Of a stretch of 64,000 nucleotides of DNA, positions 48,770 to 57,201 are shown in pieces. The notes beneath the pieces were generated by a model that searched no databases, was not told the DNA's origin, and was given only the letters and a program-made list of their open reading frames with translations. A program made the position numbers and the translations under genes. How positions within the stretch are numbered: position 1 is the first letter of the stretch; each line of letters begins with the position of its first letter. The stretch is from the NCBI RefSeq assembly GCF_024362765.1, contig NZ_CP093302.1, positions 1,022,001 to 1,086,000 of the forward strand. The letters run 5' to 3'. The stretch comes from Alkalihalobacillus sp. LMS6 (GTDB taxonomy: Bacteria; Bacillota; Bacilli; Bacillales; Bacillaceae_D).

Positions 48770-49653
48770 CAAAAACAACATGTGCCATTATTGGTTCAGG
48801 GAATATTGGAACGGACTTAATGTATAAATTATTGAGAAGCGAAACGCTACAGCCTACCGCAATGATAGGAGTCGACCGTCACTCAAAAGGTTTGGCTCTA
48901 GCGAAGGAGTATGGGTTAAAACCTATCTATACAAGTATTGAAGGGTTACAAGCTGAGCCAGACCTTGCTGAAATAGTGTTTGAGGCTACATCTGCTAAAG
49001 CACACTTACATCATGCACCGCTTTTAAAGGAAATGGGTAAGAAAGTGATTGATTTAACCCCCGCTGCTGTTGGACCATTCTTTGTTCCTGCTGTCCAAGA
49101 TAAAGAAAGCGACATTACTCATTATGATAACGTAAATATGGTGACATGTGGGGGACAAGCAACAATTCCAATGATTAAAGCTGTATCTGACGTCGTTCCT
49201 ATTGAGTATGGGGAAATTGTCGCGTCCATTTCAAGTAAAAGTGCAGGTATTGGAACCCGACAAAACATTGATGAATTTACAGTTACGACGGCTCGAGCAA
49301 TTGAACAAGTTGGGAAGGCGAAACAAGGAAAAGCAATTATTATCTTAAACCCAGCTGATCCACCTGTACTAATGAGAAACACGATTCATATCCAACTTTC
49401 AGAGGATTCATCTGTACATCGCCAGAACATACTTCAATCGTTACAAACGACTCTTGAAAACGTTCAGGCATATGTACCAGGTTATCGCTATAAAGCAGAT
49501 CCTGTGATAAAAGACAAAATTGTAACCGTTTCAATTGAAGTTGAAGGGAATGGAGATTTCTTACCGACGTATGCGGGAAATCTTGATATCATCACATCTG
49601 CAGCAGTGAAAACAGGTGAACTAATGGCTGAACAAATGACAGTGAAAGGGTGA
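48766..49653 (+). CDS. Acetaldehyde dehydrogenase (acylating), MhpF/DmpF type
   Basis: A 295-aa enzyme converting acetaldehyde, NAD and CoA to acetyl-CoA. Rossmann motif GSGNIGTDL near residue 10 and catalytic Cys128 (NMVTCGGQATIP) are present. In this family it forms a channelled complex with the aldolase encoded 6 bp downstream, so toxic acetaldehyde is passed on directly. Last step of the aromatic meta-cleavage route found in this region. Confidence 0.93.
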   Translation: MTKTTCAIIGSGNIGTDLMYKLLRSETLQPTAMIGVDRHSKGLALAKEYGLKPIYTSIEGLQAEPDLAEIVFEATSAKAHLHHAPLLKEMGKKVIDLTPAAVGPFFVPAVQDKESDITHYDNVNMVTCGGQATIPMIKAVSDVVPIEYGEIVASISSKSAGIGTRQNIDEFTVTTARAIEQVGKAKQGKAIIILNPADPPVLMRNTIHIQLSEDSSVHRQNILQSLQTTLENVQAYVPGYRYKADPVIKDKIVTVSIEVEGNGDFLPTYAGNLDIITSAAVKTGELMAEQMTVKG

Positions 49654-49659
49654 GGAGAA

Positions 49660-50667
49660 ATGAATCGTATTACAATTAATGATGTGACGTTACGTGATGG
49701 AATGCATGCACTATCACACCAATATTCAAAAGAGCAAATTGCACAATTAACGCAGCTTCTCGATCAAACAGGTGTAGACATTATTGAAGCAACTCACGGA
49801 GATGGTCTTGGTGGGAGCTCGATCCAATATGGTTTCGCCAAAGAAACCGAAGAGACGATTATTCGCACTACTGTTGCGAATGCGAAACAAGCAAAAATTG
49901 CTGTCCTACTCTTACCAGGAGTAGGCACAATTGATCATTTAAAGCGTGCGCATGATTATGGTGCTAGCGTTGTTCGGGTTGCTACGCACTGTACGGAAGC
50001 AGATGTGTCTGAACAACATATCCGAGCAGCAAAAGAGCTTGGTATGGATACGGTTGGTTTTTTGATGATGGCTCATCGTACCTCACCTGAGCATTTGCTA
50101 GAAGAAGCAAAAAAAATGGAGGCTTACGGCGCTGACACGATTTACGTGACTGATTCAGCAGGTGCTTTAACAATGAACGAAGTCAAAGAACGTATTTCAT
50201 TGTTTAACGAACATCTTTCTGTTGAGATTGGTTTCCATGGTCATAATAATTTATCGTTAGGTGTGGCAAACTCAATTGTCGCCATTGAAGCAGGTGCAAA
50301 AAGAATTGATACAAGTTTAGCCGGTATGGGAGCAGGCTCTGGTAATACGGCAACAGAGCAACTTGTCGCTGTTATGAACAAAATGGGAATTTCCCACAAT
50401 GTTGATTTATATCAAACGATGGATGCAGCTGAAAATATAATGAAACCGATGATGAAGCGACCTGTACAAATTGATAATTTGAGCTTAACGCTTGGTTATA
50501 CAGGCGTGTACTCTAGCTTTTTACTATTTGCTGAACGAGCAGGTAAAGAATACGGGGTCGATCCTAGAGATATTTTAACTCGAGTGAGTGAAATGGGTGC
50601 AGTCGGTGGACAAGAAGACTGGATTATTGGCGTGGCACAAGAACTCGCAAAAGAAAAAGTGAGCTAA
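49660..50667 (+). CDS. 4-hydroxy-2-oxovalerate aldolase, MhpE/DmpG type
   Basis: A 335-aa Mn-dependent TIM-barrel aldolase: VTLRDGMHALSH (Arg12, Asp13 and His20) and metal His residues in FHGHNNLSLG (about 192-200). It splits 4-hydroxy-2-oxopentanoate into pyruvate and acetaldehyde. GAGGAGA precedes the ATG. The C-terminal communication domain typical of DmpG, which contacts the dehydrogenase, appears complete. A terminator follows. Confidence 0.93.
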   Translation: MNRITINDVTLRDGMHALSHQYSKEQIAQLTQLLDQTGVDIIEATHGDGLGGSSIQYGFAKETEETIIRTTVANAKQAKIAVLLLPGVGTIDHLKRAHDYGASVVRVATHCTEADVSEQHIRAAKELGMDTVGFLMMAHRTSPEHLLEEAKKMEAYGADTIYVTDSAGALTMNEVKERISLFNEHLSVEIGFHGHNNLSLGVANSIVAIEAGAKRIDTSLAGMGAGSGNTATEQLVAVMNKMGISHNVDLYQTMDAAENIMKPMMKRPVQIDNLSLTLGYTGVYSSFLLFAERAGKEYGVDPRDILTRVSEMGAVGGQEDWIIGVAQELAKEKVS

Positions 50668-50675
50668 ATAAGTAG

Positions 50676-50708
50676 GAGACATTGTTAAATCATGCAATGT
50701 CTCTTTTT
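50676..50708 (+). terminator. Terminator after the aldolase gene
   Basis: GAGACATTG (50676-50684) pairs with CAATGTCTC (50695-50703), followed by five T. Confidence 0.88.
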
Positions 50709-50717
50709 AATTGTAAA

Positions 50718-50731
50718 TGGATGCGCTTTCA
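50718..50731 (+). promoter_or_regulatory. cre-like site upstream of the sensor-regulator gene
   Basis: TGGATGCGCTTTCA agrees with the CcpA cre consensus TGWAANCGNTNWCA except at two positions. It lies 43 bp before the gene. Confidence 0.45.
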
Positions 50732-50773
50732 ATTACAGTTAAGGAAGCCAATTGTTTAGTAGGGGGACGTTAG

Positions 50774-52639
50774 ATGAGCTTTATGATCAAAGAAAAGAGT
50801 CATCGAGAAGAGCCGCACATTATTAATGAAGAGCGAAAACTTGCATCATCCACTTCCGCACTAGGTATTTTAAGAGAAAAACTCGTTGAAAATTTGGGCA
50901 TTCAACGAATTGATAGCTTTTTATTTCATTATGGCTACGAAATGGGCGTTCACGATGCAAAAGAAGCAAAGAAAACCGACAAAACCATTGAAGAATTAAT
51001 TATAGAAGGACCTAAACTTCACATGAAAAGTGGGCATATTCAAGGTTTTGAACATAAATGTCAGGTTGAATACGATGGGGACCAATTAAAATCGGTAACG
51101 GGAAAAGGAACATGGATTGGCTCTTATGAAGCATATGAGCACAAAAAGCGATTAGGTGTAGCGGATACCCCAGTTTGTTACACGTTGCTTGGCTATTCAA
51201 GTGGTTTTATGTCAACCATTTTTGAACGGGAACTCATTGCGCGTGAACTAACATGTACAGGGGCAGGACATGCGGAATGTCGTTGGGTGATTCGTTTAAA
51301 AGAAGAGTGGGAGCAAGATGCCCATGAAGATATTTATAATCAACATTCATCGCCTATCGTGCAGGAGCTAGAATACACATACGACCAATTATTCGATCAA
51401 ACGAATTTAGTTACAAAATTATCTACTTTCCAAAACTTATTAACAAAAGAAATTGTAGATGGAAGCGACTTACAAACTTTAACAAATCGGGCCTATGAAA
51501 TTATTAAACGTCCGCTCATTATTGACGATTTAAAGTTAGATCCCCTCTCGTTTGCGGGCATTTCCGAAGAAAGAATTAAAGTCATTGATGCAGAAAGTAA
51601 ACAAAAGTTACCTGGGCATGTAGTGAAAAATCGGAAACGCTATGCTGTACCATTTCGAAAAAAAATAATGGAGCTAGACGGCTACTTACGGTGCATCGTC
51701 CCAGTTATGGTTGAAAACGAAATCTATGGCTATTGCTCTCTATTAATAAAAGAACAAAAGGAACAACAAACGAAGGAAGAATTTCTCTTTCTTGAGCATT
51801 TTGCCAATGCAGTAGCTTTAATTTTGCTAAATGAAAAAACGAGGTTTGATTCCTATGAGCGAATGAAAGGCAATTTTTTTGAACAGGTGCTTGAAAACAA
51901 GAGTTCTACATTGGAACTGTTAAATAAAGCAAAATATATCGGTTTTAATTTAAACAAACCTTTTTATATTGCTGTTGTGGAATATGTAAATGATGTTGAC
52001 TCAATAGAAGAAGAGTTTGCATTTAACGAACATATAATGGAAGCTACTTTTCAATTTTTTAATAAAGAACGGTTAGCGGTGTTGTCTACGTTGCGAGAAA
52101 CGAATGTCATTCTTTATTTGCCTGATCTAACTGAAAGACAAATTGAAAACGTGTTAAATAAGTATTTACAGCATCTTTCAGAAGAATTTCCACAAACCTA
52201 TGTGAAGATAGGTCTTAGCCAAAACGGTGAAGGGATTGTGGAGATCAAGGATCGTTATCATGAAGCGACGATTGCGCTAAGACTTGCAATAAAAAAAGCA
52301 ATCGTTTCTTATGAAACCCTTGGGATTGTCGGTCTTTTACTAAATACTCGCCATCTAGATGAATTCCACGTTATGGCAAAAAAAGAGCTGAAAGAGCTCT
52401 ACCAACTAAAAGAAGAAAAACGTGCCGAACTTTTAAAGACTCTTTATTATTTTCTTGAGAACGGCGGGAATTTAGAGAGAACGAAGGGTGACTTAGCGTT
52501 ATCAATGAGCGGATTACGTCATCGAATTCAACGGTTAGAAGAATTACTTGATCGTGATTTACGTAAGCCTAGTGAAGCTCATTCACTGTTTTTATTATTA
52601 AAAGCACTTGTGGTTTTAGAAGAATTGGCATTAACGTAA
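50774..52639 (+). CDS. XylR_N-V4R phenol sensor fused to PucR-type regulator
   Basis: A 621-aa regulator. Residues about 28-100 are XylR_N (ALGILREKLVENLGIQRIDS), about 113-172 V4R, about 225-355 GAF-like, about 375-510 CdaR-like, and 553-621 a PucR C-terminal helix-turn-helix (GDLALSMSGLRHRIQRLEEL). Cys135, Glu158, Cys161 and Cys169 have the same spacing as the zinc ligands I recall for MopR (155, 178, 181, 189), and Trp114 aligns with MopR Trp134; His83 may match His106. It lacks the AAA+ sigma-54 domain of DmpR/MopR/XylR. A phenolic inducer is therefore likely. It stands alone between two operons. Confidence 0.88.
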   Translation: MSFMIKEKSHREEPHIINEERKLASSTSALGILREKLVENLGIQRIDSFLFHYGYEMGVHDAKEAKKTDKTIEELIIEGPKLHMKSGHIQGFEHKCQVEYDGDQLKSVTGKGTWIGSYEAYEHKKRLGVADTPVCYTLLGYSSGFMSTIFERELIARELTCTGAGHAECRWVIRLKEEWEQDAHEDIYNQHSSPIVQELEYTYDQLFDQTNLVTKLSTFQNLLTKEIVDGSDLQTLTNRAYEIIKRPLIIDDLKLDPLSFAGISEERIKVIDAESKQKLPGHVVKNRKRYAVPFRKKIMELDGYLRCIVPVMVENEIYGYCSLLIKEQKEQQTKEEFLFLEHFANAVALILLNEKTRFDSYERMKGNFFEQVLENKSSTLELLNKAKYIGFNLNKPFYIAVVEYVNDVDSIEEEFAFNEHIMEATFQFFNKERLAVLSTLRETNVILYLPDLTERQIENVLNKYLQHLSEEFPQTYVKIGLSQNGEGIVEIKDRYHEATIALRLAIKKAIVSYETLGIVGLLLNTRHLDEFHVMAKKELKELYQLKEEKRAELLKTLYYFLENGGNLERTKGDLALSMSGLRHRIQRLEELLDRDLRKPSEAHSLFLLLKALVVLEELALT

Positions 52640-52651
52640 AGACAGCGACAG

Positions 52652-52677
52652 AGCGCCCGTTATCGTGGCGCTTTTTT
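52652..52677 (+). terminator. Terminator after the sensor-regulator gene
   Basis: AGCGCC (52652-52657) pairs with GGCGCT (52667-52672), followed by T. Confidence 0.75.
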
Positions 52678-52807
52678 AGCGTGACTTTTTTCTTTTAAGG
52701 AATGTTGCTGTAAAACCAACAAAAACAGCCAGAGAAAAAGAAAAACTTAGACAGTTAGTGTTCTATGAGAAAACGCTTACTTGCGATAAATTAAGAATTA
52801 AGAAAAA

Positions 52808-52821
52808 TGAAAGCGTAAACA
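52808..52821 (+). promoter_or_regulatory. cre site upstream of the monooxygenase operon
   Basis: TGAAAGCGTAAACA matches the cre consensus at all but one informative position and lies 28 bp before the gene. A second partial match, GAAAACGCTTAC, lies about 40 bp further upstream. Confidence 0.65.
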
Positions 52822-52849
52822 AATTATTGAAATAGAGAGGGTGCGAAAG

Positions 52850-54034
52850 ATGAGTAATCTTGCTGTAGAACCAAAAACAACTTCAGAAAAAGAAATGTTG
52901 GACTTAGCACATCGAGTTGGGAAATTAGCAGAAGAAGAGGCACAATATGCTGAAAAAGAAGCAAATGTTTCTGCAAAAGTCATTGATCTCATGAAAGAAA
53001 CAGGATTGACGAGAATGATGCTTCCTCAAGAGTACGAAGGTCCAAAAGTTAGCATACGTACATTTGGTAAAGTGGTACGAACGATTGCAACGTATAACAT
53101 CTCAGCAGCATGGCTTGCTTACTTATATCCACTTCATAATATGCTACCAGCTTACTTACCAAAAGAAGGACAGGAAGAAATCATTAACCAAGGCGGGTTG
53201 ATTAGCGACATCTTTGCCGCTGTCGGTACAGCAAAAAAAGATGGCGATGGCTACCGAGTAAGTGGTACGTGGAACTTTGTAAGTGGCGTTAATCATAGTG
53301 ACTGGGTTGGGATCGGTGTGAAAATTCAAATGCCAGACGGTGATCGACCAGAGATGTGTTTGCCTCTTGTACGAACATCTGAAGTGAAAATTGTTGAAAA
53401 CTGGGACACGTTTGGATTAAGAGGAAGCGGAAGCAACCAAATTGTTCTCGAAGATGTGTATGTCCCGATGGAACGCATTTTCCGTGTAGAACAGTCACAA
53501 AAAACAAGACGACCGGTTGAGTCGAATTATGATGCGAGTTATCCCCTTTATCATGTCCCAATGTTCCCTGCATTTTACTTTGGGTTTCCAGAGATTGCGC
53601 TTGGTGGAACAGAGCGCATCATCTCAGAATTTAAAAGAATGACAGAAAAGCGTGTACGTTTAATGGATGGTGTTACAGAAAGTGAGTCTCCACGAAGCCA
53701 ACGTGTGCTAGCAGAAATCACAACTGAATTTAAAGCAGCTGAAGCATTAATGGATAAATATATTGATTTACTCGAGAATTACGAGAGTGATGGCGAACAA
53801 ACAACAGCAGCTGAATTTTTTGCTATTCGTACAAAGATCATTAAAACATGTAGTGAAATTGCGTTACGCGTTTTGCTTACATTAGGGGGCGGCGCGCTTT
53901 ATAAAGGCGGACCAATCGAATTATTTTTTAGAGATATTCTTGCCGTCGCTACACATAAAACATCACTTTATGAAGATTCAGTGGCAGCATATGGACAAGA
54001 GTTATTTGGCTTTGAAAGTGGCGTTAGAGGTTAA
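52850..54034 (+). CDS. Group D flavin-dependent aromatic monooxygenase, oxygenase component
   Basis: A 394-aa protein with the acyl-CoA dehydrogenase fold used by two-component hydroxylases such as HsaA and p-hydroxyphenylacetate hydroxylase C2. Features: helical N-domain with ISAAWLAYLYPLHN, beta-domain with YRVSGTWNFVSGVNHSDW and TFGLRGSGSN, and the C-terminal helical bundle. It would ortho-hydroxylate a phenol to a catechol with reduced flavin from the reductase encoded next. Catalytic acyl-CoA dehydrogenase Glu is not expected. ATG 52850 lies behind GAGAGGGTG. Confidence 0.88.
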   Translation: MSNLAVEPKTTSEKEMLDLAHRVGKLAEEEAQYAEKEANVSAKVIDLMKETGLTRMMLPQEYEGPKVSIRTFGKVVRTIATYNISAAWLAYLYPLHNMLPAYLPKEGQEEIINQGGLISDIFAAVGTAKKDGDGYRVSGTWNFVSGVNHSDWVGIGVKIQMPDGDRPEMCLPLVRTSEVKIVENWDTFGLRGSGSNQIVLEDVYVPMERIFRVEQSQKTRRPVESNYDASYPLYHVPMFPAFYFGFPEIALGGTERIISEFKRMTEKRVRLMDGVTESESPRSQRVLAEITTEFKAAEALMDKYIDLLENYESDGEQTTAAEFFAIRTKIIKTCSEIALRVLLTLGGGALYKGGPIELFFRDILAVATHKTSLYEDSVAAYGQELFGFESGVRG

Positions 54035-54052
54035 TTGAAAGGGGAGGAAAGA

Positions 54053-54538
54053 ATGATGGATAGTCAAAAATTTCGCAAAGCAATGGGGAAATTTACAACA
54101 GGCGTAACGGTTATTGCAACGGAAACAGAAAAAAACGTATACGGCATGACAGCCAACGCGTTTATGTCGCTATCACTGGATCCACAAATGATCGTCATTT
54201 CTGTAGGTGAGAAGGCGAAGCTAAAAGGAAGAATTCAAGAGAGTGGTAAATTTTCCGTTAACATTCTAGCAGATAACCAACAAGAACTTTCTATGTTGTT
54301 TGCAGGACAAATCAAAGAAAAAAAAGAAATCGATTTTGCTTACCTTGAAGGAACCCCGATTATTCCAAAAGCCGTTGCTTCGATTGCGTGTGAAGTATCT
54401 TCAGAGTATCTCGAGGGCGATCATACATTATTTGTCGGCAAAGTCCTCGACATTCAACTTGAAGATGAGGAACCACTAGTATTTTATAGTGGGAAATATC
54501 GCGCACTACAAGGAGAAGAGGCCGTACTACTAAAGTAA
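54053..54538 (+). CDS. Flavin reductase component (HpaC/HsaB type)
   Basis: A 161-aa flavin reductase-like split-barrel protein: FTTGVTVIAT (about 14-23), GMTANAFMSLSLDP (about 31-44) and the end YSGKYRAL. It supplies free reduced flavin from NAD(P)H to the monooxygenase encoded directly upstream. GGGGAGG precedes the ATG at 54053 (ATG repeats at 54056). No fused ferredoxin or regulatory domain. Confidence 0.9.
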   Translation: MMDSQKFRKAMGKFTTGVTVIATETEKNVYGMTANAFMSLSLDPQMIVISVGEKAKLKGRIQESGKFSVNILADNQQELSMLFAGQIKEKKEIDFAYLEGTPIIPKAVASIACEVSSEYLEGDHTLFVGKVLDIQLEDEEPLVFYSGKYRALQGEEAVLLK

Positions 54539-54553
54539 AGGAGTGGTTGTAAG

Positions 54554-55354
54554 GTGAAGACCATCTATTTAGACAAAGACACGATTCAAGAACACCATTC
54601 AACAGAACAAAGCGTGCTGGCTCTAGGGAATTTTGATGGGCTTCATCTCGGGCACTCGGCTGTGATCGATAAGGCTAAACAAATAGCCGATCGAAAAAAG
54701 CTCTCGTTAGCGGTCATGAGTTTTTCTCCTCATCCTAAAACCGTTTTAGGAAAAGATATACAGGCGTTCAATCATTTAATGCCGATCAAAGAAAAAGAGC
54801 GACGGCTTGCGATGATGGGGGTAGACCTCTTTTATATCGTCGAATTTAATCGAGCGTTTGCTCGCTTATCACCGGAGAGCTTTGAAACAAACTATTTGCT
54901 CCACTTAGGTGCGAAAGCAGTGGTTGCAGGATTTGACTATGCGTATGGCTATAAAGGAGAAGGAAATTTAGCGTCTTTAAAACAAAGACAATCGGATCTT
55001 GAAGTGATTGAAGTAGACAAAGTCGAGTGGGATGGAGAGAAAATCAGTTCAACATTAATCCGACAATGCCTGCATCAAGGCAACGTAGCCAAAATGAAAA
55101 CCTTGCTAGGTGAATCTTATCAAACGGAGTGTGAGCGAGTGAATGGTTCGGTAGTCGTGAAGCCTTATTATACGGTGCCAACACCTGGACGCTATCATAT
55201 TCGCATGATTCAAGGTGAAAAAAGCTATATCGATGTTGCCACGGTTTGCAGAGAAGGACGCGTCACGTTGGAGTCAGGAAAGCCCAGCTTTGAACCGAAC
55301 CAAGAACCACTTTTCATTGAATGGAACGAGCAAGTTGAACTTATAAGAAACTAA
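54554..55354 (+). CDS. Dedicated FAD synthetase (RibF-like, kinase half degenerate)
   Basis: A 266-aa protein with the FMN adenylyltransferase domain of bifunctional RibF/RibC: LGNFDGLHLGH (H31-x-G-H34), SPHPKTVL and the ISSTLIRQCLHQGNV motif near residue 160. The C-terminal 80 residues sit where riboflavin kinase normally is but lack its GxPTAN motif and show only NGSVVVKPYYTVPTPGRY, so only FAD synthesis is expected. Placed between the flavin reductase and the dioxygenase, it probably raises FAD supply when the pathway is induced. A GTG start at 54554 is used. Confidence 0.85.
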   Translation: MKTIYLDKDTIQEHHSTEQSVLALGNFDGLHLGHSAVIDKAKQIADRKKLSLAVMSFSPHPKTVLGKDIQAFNHLMPIKEKERRLAMMGVDLFYIVEFNRAFARLSPESFETNYLLHLGAKAVVAGFDYAYGYKGEGNLASLKQRQSDLEVIEVDKVEWDGEKISSTLIRQCLHQGNVAKMKTLLGESYQTECERVNGSVVVKPYYTVPTPGRYHIRMIQGEKSYIDVATVCREGRVTLESGKPSFEPNQEPLFIEWNEQVELIRN

Positions 55355-55370
55355 AAAAGGGATGAAAAAT

Positions 55371-56327
55371 ATGATTTTACGTTTAGGTCAAATTGAATTA
55401 TTTGTAACAAATCTCGATGCCTCAAAACATTTTTATGTAGATGTACTCGGCTTTACTGAAGTTGAACGTACTGCACAAAGTTTATATTTAAAAGCTGTTG
55501 ATGAATTCGATCGTTACACGCTCGTGTTAACAGAGAAAAAAGAAGCAGCACTAGGAAGCTTTGGCTTACGTGTATCCAGCCCCGAGCATCTGGAATTCTT
55601 AGAGAAAAAGCATCAAGAAATGGGCATCGAGACAGAGTGGGTACACGACAGCCCTCATCCGGGAAGAGGATCGATTTTACGTGTAGCAGAGCCGAACGGA
55701 CACCCGGTTGAGTTTTATCATGATATGGAACAAATCAAGGTAGGGCAAGGTGTTCTTGGCGTCGATGCGTTACCTATGCGACATACGCATTTACAAAACG
55801 GCATTCCACCAGTACGAATTGACCATATGAATATTCGTGTTCCCAGTGTAGATAATGCGCTGGACTATTGGCAGGAAATTGGCTTTAGTATTTCTGAATA
55901 CGTGCAAGATGGCGATGAAAAATATGCAGCTTGGACAAGAGCGAAAACATCGACTCATGATGTCGCGCTTGTAAAGCATAAAGAAGCATCGTTGCATCAC
56001 ATCGCATATGTTGTCGATGGTGTGGCAGCCGTTGTTCGTACAGCAGATTTACTTGCCGATGCTGGCTACCGTGATGCAGTCGAGTATGGACCAGGAAGAC
56101 ACGGCGTAACAAATGCATTTTTCTTATATATTAAAGATCCCGATGGTCATCGGATTGAAATTTACTCTGGAGATTATAACCGCGATCAAGACTTACCACC
56201 TATTGGCTGGACAAAAGAGCAGTATATGGAAAAAGGTAGATTATGGTGGGGACCTTCTGTTCCAGAAAGCTTCGTAGAAACAACGCCAATCACAAAAGAT
56301 TGGGTCAAGCCAAAAATAACAAACTAA
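55371..56327 (+). CDS. Extradiol catechol dioxygenase, HPCD/HpaD-like
   Basis: A 318-aa two-domain vicinal-oxygen-chelate enzyme that opens a catechol ring next to the hydroxyls. The metal triad is His152, His210 and Glu263. Second-sphere residues match those I recall for Brevibacterium homoprotocatechuate dioxygenase (HPCD): His196 for acid-base His200, Arg243, His244 for His248, and Tyr253 for Tyr257. ATG 55371 follows AAAGGG. The hydrolase gene next to it implies that the ring-fission product is hydrolysed. Confidence 0.92.
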   Translation: MILRLGQIELFVTNLDASKHFYVDVLGFTEVERTAQSLYLKAVDEFDRYTLVLTEKKEAALGSFGLRVSSPEHLEFLEKKHQEMGIETEWVHDSPHPGRGSILRVAEPNGHPVEFYHDMEQIKVGQGVLGVDALPMRHTHLQNGIPPVRIDHMNIRVPSVDNALDYWQEIGFSISEYVQDGDEKYAAWTRAKTSTHDVALVKHKEASLHHIAYVVDGVAAVVRTADLLADAGYRDAVEYGPGRHGVTNAFFLYIKDPDGHRIEIYSGDYNRDQDLPPIGWTKEQYMEKGRLWWGPSVPESFVETTPITKDWVKPKITN

Positions 56328-56346
56328 TTATTTTGGAGGAACAATT

Positions 56347-57201
56347 ATGACACTTTGGACAGATATGCAAGACTTGCAATATAGCCTCTATTATCTTGAT
56401 GCAGATGGCATTCGAACTCGCGTGCTTGAAGCAGGATCAGGGGAACCGCTAATCTTACTACATGGTACAGGCGGACATATCGAAGCGTACGGACGGAACA
56501 TGAAAGGGTTGAGCGAGAAATTCCGCGTCATTTGTATTGATATGCTAGGCCATGGGTATACAGATAAGCCTGATAAGCCATATGGAATTGACTTATACAG
56601 CGATCATTTACTCGCGGTTATCAAAGCGCTTGATTTAAAAGAAGTGCTTTTATCAGGAGAATCACTTGGTGGCTGGGTAGCTGCTTGGTTTGCTGCACAT
56701 CATCCGCAGTATGTAAAGAGAATGGTTTTGAACACACCTGGAAACGTGAACAGTGATCCAGAGATTATGGCAAAATTAAAAGCATCAACGATTAAAGCAG
56801 TTGTCGAAGCGAGCTATGAAAATGTAAAAACGCGATTAGAGTGGCTCATGTACGATAAAAGCCAAGTAACCGAAGAGCTTATTGAAGCAAGGTATAAAAT
56901 TTACACGCAGCCCTCTTACCAACGTGCGGTGTACAATATTGTTCATTTACAAGAAGTAGAGCCGAGAAAGCAGTATATTTGGGATCCGTCATGGTGCAGC
57001 AAAATCAAAGCACCAACGTTACTTGCCTGGACCGATCATGATCCAACTTCAACGGTTGAACAAGCAAAACCGATTCAAGAGATGATTCCTGGAAGCGAGT
57101 TAACGGTTATTAAAGATGCAGGTCACTGGCCACAATGGGAGCAAGTAGAAGCCTTCAATCAAGTCACGATTGACTATTTAACTGAGAAAGCGCATGTCTA
57201 A
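56347..57201 (+). CDS. Meta-cleavage product hydrolase (alpha/beta fold, DmpD/MhpC type)
   Basis: A 284-aa C-C bond hydrolase. Nucleophile Ser106 in SGESLGGW, oxyanion region LLHGTGGHIEAY, acid Asp in WTDHDPTS (about 236) and base His in AGHWPQWE (about 264). It cleaves the 2-hydroxy-6-oxo-dienoate ring-fission product into 2-hydroxypenta-2,4-dienoate and an acid (formate if the product is a semialdehyde). Its end overlaps the hydratase gene by 8 bp. Confidence 0.9.
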   Translation: MTLWTDMQDLQYSLYYLDADGIRTRVLEAGSGEPLILLHGTGGHIEAYGRNMKGLSEKFRVICIDMLGHGYTDKPDKPYGIDLYSDHLLAVIKALDLKEVLLSGESLGGWVAAWFAAHHPQYVKRMVLNTPGNVNSDPEIMAKLKASTIKAVVEASYENVKTRLEWLMYDKSQVTEELIEARYKIYTQPSYQRAVYNIVHLQEVEPRKQYIWDPSWCSKIKAPTLLAWTDHDPTSTVEQAKPIQEMIPGSELTVIKDAGHWPQWEQVEAFNQVTIDYLTEKAHV

